A stretch of 64,000 nucleotides of DNA from Microbacterium sp. BH-3-3-3 (GTDB taxonomy: Bacteria > Actinomycetota > Actinomycetes > Actinomycetales > Microbacteriaceae): the NCBI RefSeq assembly GCF_001792815.1, contig NZ_CP017674.1, positions 310,001 through 374,000 on the forward strand, read 5' to 3'. Of the stretch, positions 47,427-54,269 are shown one piece after another (within the stretch, counting starts at the first letter, position 1; every line of letters begins with the position of its first letter). The position numbers were made by a program, and so were the translations under genes. Below the pieces are notes generated by a model, which saw nothing but the letters and a program-made list of their open reading frames with translations, was not told where the DNA came from and made no database searches.

Positions 47427-47771
47427 ATGTCGACGATCGCACCGAGCGCCACCGCGACCCACACCGCCGCACTGGCACGCCTGGGGCACGCTCTGTCCGA
47501 CGGAACGCGCGCGGGGGTGCTCCTCGCTCTGCGGGAAGCTCCGGCGTATCCGTCCGACCTGGCGGACACGCTCGGGGTGTCGCGTCAGGTGATGTCGAAT
47601 CAGCTGGCGTGTCTGCGCGGTTGCGGGCTCGTCGAGGCCGTGCCGGACGGGCGCCGCACCTGGTACCGGCTCGCCGACGCGCACCTCGCGCCGGCGCTGG
47701 ATGAGCTGCTGCGCGTCGTCCTCCACGTCGAGCCCGACTGCTGCGCGGGTGAGACGTGCACCTGCGCGTGA
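47427..47771 (+). CDS. ArsR/SmtB-family metal sensor, CmtR-like
   Basis: A 114-residue winged-helix repressor. The recognition helix carries C62-L-R-G-C66 (LACLRGCGLVE), the same spacing as Cys57/Cys61 of the Cd/Pb sensor CmtR, and the C-terminus adds C105, C106, C111 and C113 (DCCAGETCTC). A soft metal such as Cd(II) or Pb(II) is therefore the likely ligand. It starts the operon and overlaps the transporter by GTGA. Confidence 0.87.
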   Translation: MSTIAPSATATHTAALARLGHALSDGTRAGVLLALREAPAYPSDLADTLGVSRQVMSNQLACLRGCGLVEAVPDGRRTWYRLADAHLAPALDELLRVVLHVEPDCCAGETCTCA

Positions 47772-48463
47772 GCGATGCCGCGACCGACAGGCGGCGGGTC
47801 CTGCAGCGCCGTATCCGGTGGATCGTCGCCGCCACGATCGTCTACAACGTCGTCGAGGCCGTCATCGCCCTCACGGCGGGAACGATCGCCTCATCGTCGG
47901 CCCTCATCGGTTTCGGCCTGGACTCGACCATCGAGGTGCTTTCGGCGGCCGCCGTCGCGTGGCAGTTCACTCGACGCGAACCCGAGCGATGGGAGAAGGG
48001 CACTCTTCGCGTCATCGCGGTCGCGTTCTTCGCCCTCGCCGCCTACGTCACGGTGAGTTCCGGTCTCGCCCTCGTGGGCCGGGTCGAGGTCGAGCACTCC
48101 CCCGTCGGCATCGCCCTCACGGCGCTCAGCGTCGTCATCATGCCCTTCCTCTCGCTGGCCGAGCGGCGCGCGGGCCGCGAGCTCGGGTCGGCGACCGCCG
48201 TCGCCGACTCGAAGCAGACGCTGATCTGCACCTACCTGTCGGCTGCGGTGCTCACCGGCCTCGTCCTGAACGGGGTGTTCGGCTGGTGGTGGGCCGACGC
48301 CGTCGCGGGCCTCGTCATCGCCGCTTTCGCCCTGCGCGAAGGGCGGGAAGCCTGGCGCGGCGACGCCTGCGCCACCTCCGTCGGGATGATCCTCGAGGCC
48401 GACCATGACCCCGCCGACCACCACACCACCGCGCACGGCCACGCGCACGAGGACCATCACTGA
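47768..48463 (+). CDS. Cation transporter, CDF family-like
   Basis: A 231-residue membrane protein with about six hydrophobic segments. GFGLDSTIEVLSAAAVAWQF and the later AVADSKQTLICTYLS and GWWWADAVAG supply paired acidic/His positions as in cation diffusion facilitators. The tail is His/Asp-rich (DHDPADHHTTAHGHAHEDHH), a usual metal-binding end. GTG 47768 (GTGA overlap) is preferred to the in-frame GTG 47756. It would export the metal sensed by the upstream CmtR-like protein. Confidence 0.85.
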   Translation: MSDAATDRRRVLQRRIRWIVAATIVYNVVEAVIALTAGTIASSSALIGFGLDSTIEVLSAAAVAWQFTRREPERWEKGTLRVIAVAFFALAAYVTVSSGLALVGRVEVEHSPVGIALTALSVVIMPFLSLAERRAGRELGSATAVADSKQTLICTYLSAAVLTGLVLNGVFGWWWADAVAGLVIAAFALREGREAWRGDACATSVGMILEADHDPADHHTTAHGHAHEDHH

Positions 48464-48466
48464 GCC

Positions 48467-49114
48467 ATGAAATCCCTCTTCACGCCCTTCACCGTGACCG
48501 CCGCGGCGCTCGCGATCCTCATCGTCGCCGGGCTGGTCGCCTTCCTCGTCGACCGAGCCCAGTCCCCCGGCCCGTCAGCGAACCCCGCGATCATTCGAGA
48601 CGACACCCAGGTCTTGGACGACGGCGGCCAAGACGCGGTGACGGTCGTGGAGTTCCTGGATTTCGAATGCGAAGCGTGCAGCGCGACGTACCCCGTGGTC
48701 GAGGAGCTGCGTGAGAAGTACGCGGGGCGCATCACGTACGCCGTCCGCTACTTCCCCCTCCCGGGCCACGCGAACTCCACCACCGCGGCCGTCGCGGCCG
48801 AGGCCGCCGCCCAGCAGGACCGGTTCGAGGACATGTACCACCGTCTCTTCCAGACGCAGAGCAGCTGGGGCGAGGCGCAGGAGTCACAGGCCGAGACCTT
48901 CCGCCGTTACGCCGCCGAGATGGGACTCGACATGGCGGCGTACGACGCGGCGGTCGCAGACCCGGCGACCGCCGCCCGGGTGAAATCGGACCTCGACGAT
49001 GCCCGCGCGCTCGGCGTGCGCAGCACTCCCACGTTCTTCGTCGACGGGGCCCCGCTCGTCCTCCAGAGCGTGAACGACCTCGAGAACGCGGTGAAGGCGG
49101 CCACCGAGCGCTGA
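48467..49114 (+). CDS. DsbA-like thioredoxin-fold protein, membrane-anchored
   Basis: A 215-residue protein with one N-terminal membrane segment (about 8-28) and an external thioredoxin domain carrying C68-E-A-C71 (DFECEACSATYP) and the cis-Pro segment RSTPTFFVDG. It would act as a disulfide oxidase/isomerase outside the membrane. It starts 3 nt after the transporter stop, completing a sensor-exporter-thiol protein cassette. Confidence 0.88.
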   Translation: MKSLFTPFTVTAAALAILIVAGLVAFLVDRAQSPGPSANPAIIRDDTQVLDDGGQDAVTVVEFLDFECEACSATYPVVEELREKYAGRITYAVRYFPLPGHANSTTAAVAAEAAAQQDRFEDMYHRLFQTQSSWGEAQESQAETFRRYAAEMGLDMAAYDAAVADPATAARVKSDLDDARALGVRSTPTFFVDGAPLVLQSVNDLENAVKAATER

Positions 49115-49232
49115 TCCGCTCAGCCGTCGGCGATCGTCGAGGGTGAAGCCCTCCGAGGCGCCACCCCCTCAAGCCTCGTCTGCCTCCTCGCTGCAAGAGC
49201 CGACCGTGCATCGCGACCGTCTCCGCCCCCGT

Positions 49233-49238
49233 TACGCT
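49233..49238 (+). promoter_or_regulatory. -10 box TACGCT before the AEC leader ORF
   Basis: TACGCT ends 7 nt before ATG 49246, which opens a 14-codon leader ORF, so the transcript would be leaderless with respect to that ORF. Confidence 0.5.
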
Positions 49239-49245
49239 CGAATCG

Positions 49246-49290
49246 ATGCCTCTCACCCCCGCTCCTCTGCCCCGCCGGGTCGTCGCGTGA
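49246..49290 (+). CDS. 14-codon leader ORF coupled to the AEC carrier
   Basis: ATG 49246 to TGA 49288-49290 encodes MPLTPAPLPRRVVA. It starts at the expected transcription start (leaderless) and its stop overlaps the GTG of the carrier as GTGA. The peptide is Pro- and Arg-rich. It could deliver ribosomes to the carrier start, which has no ribosome-binding site, or act as a stalling leader peptide. Evidence is positional only. Confidence 0.5.
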   Translation: MPLTPAPLPRRVVA

Positions 49291-50204
49291 CCGGCGTCCT
49301 CACCGGCTTCGCGGTCGTGGGCCTCGCCGTGGTGGTGGGCTACGTGATCGCCCGCATCGATCTGCTCGGGCCGCACGCGCGCCACGTGCTGAGTCGCCTG
49401 ACGTTCTACGTGCTCTCGCCCTTCCTGCTGTTCACGGTGCTCGCCCGCGCCGACGTGGCCACGCTGTTCTCGGCGCTCCTGCCGGTGTCGATGATCACCG
49501 CGGCCGTGATCATCGGCCTGTACACCCTCGTCTCGGCGCTGATACTGCGTCGCCCGGTCGGCGAGACGGTCATCGGCGCGTTGTCGGCGGGCCAGGTCAA
49601 CAGCAACAACATCGGCATCCCGATCTCGCTCTACATGCTCGGCAACGCGGCGTTCTCGGCTCCCGTCATCCTGTTCCAGCTCCTCGTGCTCATGCCGATC
49701 GCGCTGTCGATCCTGGATGCCGTCACCTCGGGCTCCCGCTCCGTCGGGCGGATCGTGACGCAGACGGCCAAGAACCCGATGCTCATCGGCTCGGCGCTGG
49801 GTGTGCTCGTCGCTGTGCTCGGTGTCGACCTGCCGCCGATCGTCTTCGATCCGCTGCACCTCATCGCGGGGGCGTGCGTGCCGGTTCTTCTGATGTCGTA
49901 CGGCATGTCGTTGTACGGCCAGCGGGTGCTGACCGAACCCGGGCGTCGCATCGACGTCGTCATCGCGTCGGTCTTGAAGCTCGTGGCCATGCCCGCGCTG
50001 GCGTGGCTCGTCGCCCTGTGGTTCGGTCTGCCCGACGATCAGGTGTTCGTGGTCGTCGTCCTCGCCGCGCTCCCGACGGCGCAGAACGTGTTCAATTTTG
50101 CACAGCGGTACGGCGTCGGCGAGATCCTGTCGCGCGATGTGGTGTTCCTCTCCACCGTCGGGTGCCTTCCCGTGCTGTTCGCGGTGGCCCTGCTGCTCGG
50201 GTGA
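49287..50204 (+). CDS. AEC family (auxin efflux carrier-like) transporter
   Basis: A 305-residue membrane protein with about ten hydrophobic helices. The mid-protein VNSNNIGIPISLYMLGNA and the late ALPTAQNVFNFAQRY are typical of bacterial AEC carriers, which move small carboxylates or amino-acid-like anions. GTG 49287 is used because it gives the normal start just before the first helix; upstream in-frame codons encode an unlike, Ser/Pro-rich stretch. Confidence 0.87.
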   Translation: MTGVLTGFAVVGLAVVVGYVIARIDLLGPHARHVLSRLTFYVLSPFLLFTVLARADVATLFSALLPVSMITAAVIIGLYTLVSALILRRPVGETVIGALSAGQVNSNNIGIPISLYMLGNAAFSAPVILFQLLVLMPIALSILDAVTSGSRSVGRIVTQTAKNPMLIGSALGVLVAVLGVDLPPIVFDPLHLIAGACVPVLLMSYGMSLYGQRVLTEPGRRIDVVIASVLKLVAMPALAWLVALWFGLPDDQVFVVVVLAALPTAQNVFNFAQRYGVGEILSRDVVFLSTVGCLPVLFAVALLLG

Positions 50205-50326
50205 CCTCACCCCCACACGTCGACGGCATCACCCCCTCTTCACCCTGTGGAGAGTTCTGACGGCGGCCGGTCGCGGTGAGCCTACGATGCTCGCGTCCCC
50301 TTCGCCGATCCACCGCGGGAGCCCTC

Positions 50327-50596
50327 ATGACGTCGTTCTCCATCGACACCGAGGCGGTGCGCGAGATCGCCGCCCGGGTGCAGGGCATACGCGACGAGGC
50401 GCCTCTCGCCGCCCCACTCCCCCGCGTCGAGTTCGGTCACGGCGGGCTGGCCGCGGCGACCGCATCGTTCTCTGTGCTTCTTCTGCGTGCGTGGCGGAGC
50501 CGCCTCGTCGAGACGGAGCAGATCGCCGTGCGCCTGCGTGCTTCCGCGGACGCCTACGACGAGGCCGACGAGGCGGCGGCAGCAGCGCATGGGTGA
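50327..50596 (+). CDS. Small helical ESX/EspC-like protein with YxxxD motif
   Basis: An 89-residue protein predicted as a helical hairpin with a Gly-rich turn near 37-40 (FGHGG). The C-terminus has Y77-D-E-A-D81, the YxxxD type VII secretion motif, in Ala-rich helix. It resembles the small partner proteins of WXG100/ESX substrates. GGGAG precedes ATG 50327; a TACGAT -10 box lies near 50283. It overlaps the hydrolase gene by 8 nt. Confidence 0.7.
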   Translation: MTSFSIDTEAVREIAARVQGIRDEAPLAAPLPRVEFGHGGLAAATASFSVLLLRAWRSRLVETEQIAVRLRASADAYDEADEAAAAAHG

Positions 50597-52346
50597 TCTC
50601 GCCTCCGTCGCCGACCCCCTCGTCCTGATCCCCGGTCGCCCCGACCAGATCTTCTCCGCCTCCCGCGCCTGGACCCAGCTGTCCGACGCGGCGGTGGGGC
50701 TCGCCGACCGGCTGTTCGCCGTCTCCGTGCACGACGCCTGGCAGGGTGAGGCCGCAGACGATTTCTCGCTCCGCCGTACCTCCGCCGCCGACGACTGGTC
50801 GGTCGTCGCCCGAGTGCTGGTCGAGTGCGCGGCCAGCCTGCACCGGTACGCCGAGACCCTCGCCTGGGCGCAGGGCCGGGCCGTGGATGCCGTCGACCTG
50901 CATCGACGGGGTCTCACCGAAACGCTCGAGACGGCTGCTCAGAACCCTGCCCAGGGCGCCGCCGATACCGGAGCGGCCCTCCGCGTCCGTGCCGAGGAGC
51001 TGCTGTCCGAGGCCCGCGAGGTCGTGCGCACCCGCGGCGAGGAGTGCGCGGCGGCGATCGAGGCCGCCGCCCGCGGGATGAGCGAGAACGGGCGATGGAG
51101 CGCCGCTCTGCTCTTCGCCCCCGCACCGTCGATCGACGCGCTCGCCCCGCGGGCGGCGACCCGCCGCCTGGGGATCTCGATCCTGGAGCGCCTGTCTCGG
51201 GCCGACGCGGAGCAGCAGATCAGCGAGCTGCTCGCCCTCCACCCCGACTGGATGACGCTTCTCGAGCAATTCCCACCCGACGACGACCAGGTCCGGGCGT
51301 GGTGGGACGGCATCGACGACCCGGCGGTCCGCTCCGCCCTGCTCGCCGCGATCCCGGCCGTCCTGGGCACCCTCGGTGGGCTGCCCCCGCTCGTTCGGGT
51401 GGCCGCCAACCGCGAGAACGCCGCGGATCGCGTGGCAGCACTTCAGCGTTCCCTCGACGACCCCCACCTCGCCCCCGAGGAGCGCGCGGCGATCACGGCA
51501 GAGAAGCAGTACCTGCAGCGCGCGGTCGACGGCGACGTCCAGCTCTACCTGTACGACGCCCCCGCGCATCGCATCGTCGAGATGATCGGGACGCCCTCGA
51601 CGTCCACGACGACGACCGTCACCTACGTGCCGGGCACCTTCACCAGCATGCAGAGCTTCTACGGAGGGGGTCCGCAAGAGGTCGTGGAGTGGATGAACCA
51701 GCAGGATGCCGGTGTGCTCGGCTTCGTCTGGAAAGACGGGGTGTTCCCGGGCGATGAGGCCGGGGCCCCGCCTTCGTTCGCCCTCGCGGAGCTCCCGCTG
51801 GCGACGGGGCTGTCGCAGGCGAACGATCCGTATCTCGCGCGCGCCATGGGAGACCGTCTCGCCGACTTCGCTGCCGAGATCCGCGGCGCGAGCGACGCCG
51901 TCACCGACAGCGAGAGCGTGGCGATGGGGCATTCCTGGGGTCTCGCACCCCTCACCGCCTCGGAGGTCGCCGGTGCTCAGTACGACCAGGTTCACTCGCT
52001 GGCGGGGGCCGGGATGCCGGAGGGGTGGGCACCCGATCCGGGAACGACGTACGCCCACTGGGCGTACACCGACGTGCTCACCATGGCGCAGGAGACGGGA
52101 GTCGTCTGGGAAGGACGCGTCCCCGCTCACGAGCCGGCCTTCGAGAGCCACGTCTACGCGCGAGACGGAGACGTCGACATCCCGCTCCCCGCTCCCCCGG
52201 CGATCGGCCTACCCGGGATCGAGCCGCAGCCCACGCCCAGCTTCCGGGTGTCGTTTCGCGCGCTCGAGAATCACCAACTCATCGCGAGCGACGAACTTGC
52301 CAACCTCAACGTGCTCGAAGACATCCGAAGAAGGGTCCGCGAATGA
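50589..52346 (+). CDS. WXG100-like / DUF1023 alpha/beta-hydrolase fusion protein
   Basis: A 585-residue protein. Residues 1 to about 110 are helical with a W51-Q-G53 turn (HDAWQGEAADDF), as in WXG100 proteins. A long helical middle follows, then a DUF1023-type alpha/beta hydrolase with nucleophile S449 in MGHSWG and the preceding VTYVPGTF strand. Such modular proteins are often type VII secretion effectors; the substrate is unknown. No signal peptide. It is translationally coupled on both sides, so it probably forms a complex with the 89-residue YxxxD protein. Confidence 0.8.
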   Translation: MGDLASVADPLVLIPGRPDQIFSASRAWTQLSDAAVGLADRLFAVSVHDAWQGEAADDFSLRRTSAADDWSVVARVLVECAASLHRYAETLAWAQGRAVDAVDLHRRGLTETLETAAQNPAQGAADTGAALRVRAEELLSEAREVVRTRGEECAAAIEAAARGMSENGRWSAALLFAPAPSIDALAPRAATRRLGISILERLSRADAEQQISELLALHPDWMTLLEQFPPDDDQVRAWWDGIDDPAVRSALLAAIPAVLGTLGGLPPLVRVAANRENAADRVAALQRSLDDPHLAPEERAAITAEKQYLQRAVDGDVQLYLYDAPAHRIVEMIGTPSTSTTTTVTYVPGTFTSMQSFYGGGPQEVVEWMNQQDAGVLGFVWKDGVFPGDEAGAPPSFALAELPLATGLSQANDPYLARAMGDRLADFAAEIRGASDAVTDSESVAMGHSWGLAPLTASEVAGAQYDQVHSLAGAGMPEGWAPDPGTTYAHWAYTDVLTMAQETGVVWEGRVPAHEPAFESHVYARDGDVDIPLPAPPAIGLPGIEPQPTPSFRVSFRALENHQLIASDELANLNVLEDIRRRVRE

Positions 52347-52846
52347 AGAGATCACTGCTGTGGGGAGCGATTCTTGTTGTCGTCGCCGGTTCGCTGACGG
52401 GTTGCTCCGCGCCCGGACACAGAATCACGGACGACAGTCTGGACGTGTACGGAGCGAAAGACATCGCACAACGCATGGAACGAGCGCTGTCGGCGTTCGT
52501 GCCCAAGGAGGCAACGTCGTCTGTGGAACAGATCGATTCGGGCGTCCTGCTCTCCTGCGAAGGTGACCGCTCCTTCCGGTGGACTGGACACCTCTACATG
52601 GATCTCGTAACGGACATCGATACGGAGCCTCTTGTCGACGAGGTCGCCGCTCACTACTCCGAGGAGCCAGGTTTCTGGACCGAACGGGACACGACCCGCG
52701 ACGGTGTGCCTCGAGTGCGGGTCCGAGGTCCGCACGGATCGAGCTACTCCATGGCGCTCAGCGTCGACCGCACGCGCATCGAGATCCTCTCCTTCTCCCC
52801 CTGCTTCCGCCTGGCCGACGGCCTCCACCCGCGCGACACCTACTGA
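52343..52846 (+). CDS. Putative lipoprotein of the WXG100/DUF1023 cluster
   Basis: A 167-residue protein with a signal peptide and lipobox SLTGC, predicting lipidation at about C21. The mature part is acidic with two cysteines (LLSCEGDR, FSPCFRL). It starts within the hydrolase stop (ATGA). The coupling suggests a partner, receptor or immunity protein for the hydrolase; this is inference. Its GC is slightly lower than its neighbours'. Confidence 0.75.
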   Translation: MKRSLLWGAILVVVAGSLTGCSAPGHRITDDSLDVYGAKDIAQRMERALSAFVPKEATSSVEQIDSGVLLSCEGDRSFRWTGHLYMDLVTDIDTEPLVDEVAAHYSEEPGFWTERDTTRDGVPRVRVRGPHGSSYSMALSVDRTRIEILSFSPCFRLADGLHPRDTY

Positions 52847-52858
52847 CGGGACTGCACC

Positions 52859-53146
52859 GTGTACATCCGGTTCGACAGCGCGCGCCACGGCGAGCTCGTC
52901 GCGCACCTCGACCACGCGCTCTCCGGCATCGCGATGGAGATCGACCTGCTCGACCGGGAGGCCAGTCGCCTTCGCGGGGACTGGCACGGCTCGGCGCGCG
53001 AAGCCTACGACCGGACCCACACCGCGGGGGCGGCGTTGCTCGAGGAGCTGGAGCGCGGGCTGCGGGGTGCCCGCGACTTCGCCTCAGCGACGGCGGAACG
53101 ATTCGTCGCGACCGAGCGCGCGGTCCGCGCCCTGTGGCGCCGGTGA
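52859..53146 (+). CDS. WXG100-family protein
   Basis: A 95-residue helical hairpin with the WXG turn in RGDWHGSAREAYDRT near residue 41. Length and layout fit the WXG100 (EsxA/EsxB-like) family of type VII secretion substrates or chaperone partners. GTG 52859 lies 12 nt after the lipoprotein stop. No ESX ATPase or channel genes are in the window. Confidence 0.78.
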   Translation: MYIRFDSARHGELVAHLDHALSGIAMEIDLLDREASRLRGDWHGSAREAYDRTHTAGAALLEELERGLRGARDFASATAERFVATERAVRALWRR

Positions 53147-53259
53147 GCGGCCGCGCCACCTCGCAATCCCCAGCGCTGCCGCCCACCAACGCAGCGGTCC
53201 CGGCACGACCGAGGCGGCGTCGCACATGCGGGTCGGCCCCCGCGCGACCCGCAGAGGAG

Positions 53260-53319
53260 TTGAGTGTCCACGAAACGCCGCGCACGGCGGTGCGGGGGCG
53301 GCGTGTCCGGGACACTCAA
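53260..53319. repeat. 60-bp palindromic element, copy B
   Basis: Arms 53260-53280 and 53299-53319 (TTGAGTGTCC...ACGCCG) match at 18 of 21 positions with an 18-nt loop, the same layout as copies A and C. Confidence 0.9.
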
Positions 53320-53353
53320 CAGCGCGCGCGACGCAGCGAGGACCGCAGAAGGG

Positions 53354-53413
53354 TTGAGTGTCCACGACACGCCGGGCGTGGCCGGGCGGGCGCGGCATGT
53401 CCTGGACACTCAA
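53354..53413. repeat. 60-bp palindromic element, copy C
   Basis: Arms 53354-53374 and 53393-53413 match at 19 of 21 positions with an 18-nt loop. It lies 34 bp after copy B in the same orientation. Confidence 0.9.
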
Positions 53414-53430
53414 CGATCGGCGCCGGCCCC

Positions 53431-53527
53431 GATCCCCGCACAACGGCGCAACCCCCGGACCCCGCACGACCGGCGCAACCCCCGATCCCCGCGCGGCCCC
53501 CGGACCCCGCACGACCGGCGCAACCCC
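53431..53527 (+). repeat. Three 26-bp direct repeats (C-rich)
   Basis: Units at 53431-53456, 53457-53482 and 53502-53527 share CCCCGCAC.AC.GGCGCAACCCC; the third is set off by a 19-bp GC-rich spacer. Confidence 0.75.
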
Positions 53528-53666
53528 GATCCCGGCGCGGCCGGCGCCGCCACCCAACGGCCCCTTATGACGCCGCTCCACGCGGCGCGCACGCCCGCGT
53601 CGCGCCGGTTTCGTCGTGCGGTCTAAGGTGAGCACTGTTCACAGCGTTCATCCAGAAAGGCACGCA

Positions 53667-54218
53667 ATGTCGCCCTCGTCCACGACCAGCCCCGCTCTCA
53701 GCGCCGTCCGCACCGCGCTCGGCGTCAGCGGCGCGCTGTCGCTCGTCATCGGCCTGCTCATCCTGGTGTGGCCCGGCCGCACCGCCGAGATCGCCGTCGG
53801 CATCATCTCGGTCTACGTCATCATCGCCGGACTGGTGAACATCGGCATCGGCCTGTTCTGGCGCTCCGGCTGGGCTCGCATCGGCTACATCGTGCTCGGC
53901 GTGCTGTTCATCGTCGCGGGCATCTTCTCGTTCGCCAACCTCTCGGCCACGACCGCGTGGTTCGGCGTCTTCATCGGCACCCTCGTCGGCATCCTGTGGA
54001 TCATCGAGGGCGTCGTCTCGCTCACCACCGTCGGCCACGGCTCGAAGGCACGGGCCTGGACGATCTTCTTCGCGATCGTCAGCATCCTCGCCGGCGTCGT
54101 GCTGCTCTTCTCGCCGCTCCTGGGCGCGGTGACGCTGTTCCTGCTCATCGGCATCTCGCTCGTCATCCTCGGCATCTTCCAGATCGTGCGAGCGATCCAG
54201 TTCGGCAAGGCCGCGTAA
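53667..54218 (+). CDS. HdeD-like / DUF308 membrane protein
   Basis: A 183-residue protein with six regularly spaced hydrophobic helices; each pair resembles the other, with WPGRTAEIAVG and SPLLGAVTLFLLIG as matching DUF308 repeats. Such proteins are linked to acid or general stress tolerance in some bacteria, but no biochemical role is fixed. AGAAAGG precedes ATG 53667. A strong bidirectional terminator follows. Confidence 0.87.
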   Translation: MSPSSTTSPALSAVRTALGVSGALSLVIGLLILVWPGRTAEIAVGIISVYVIIAGLVNIGIGLFWRSGWARIGYIVLGVLFIVAGIFSFANLSATTAWFGVFIGTLVGILWIIEGVVSLTTVGHGSKARAWTIFFAIVSILAGVVLLFSPLLGAVTLFLLIGISLVILGIFQIVRAIQFGKAA

Positions 54219-54230
54219 CTCGGGTACGCG

Positions 54231-54264
54231 AAAGGGCCCGGATGCCATGGCATCCGGGCCCTTT
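54231..54264. terminator. Perfect 34-bp palindromic bidirectional terminator
   Basis: AAAGGGCCCGGATGCCA at 54231-54247 is followed at once by its exact reverse complement ending in CCCTTT. It separates the convergent DUF308 and S9 peptidase genes. The centre is GGATGCC/GGCATCC. Confidence 0.88.
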
Positions 54265-54269
54265 CCGAT

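Larger units (their letters stand above)
53147..53666. other. 520-bp repeat-rich gap between the WXG100 gene and the DUF308 gene
   Basis: No gene is seen. The gap holds two copies of the 60-bp palindromic element, three 26-bp direct repeats, and near its end a TAAGGT -10 box (about 53624) for the DUF308 gene. Confidence 0.7.

Noticed and set aside
43270..53413. Terminal inverted repeats of one large insertion sequence (copy A to copies B/C)
   Set aside because: Each copy is itself a complete palindrome, no transposase lies between them, and the enclosed genes look like ordinary chromosome.
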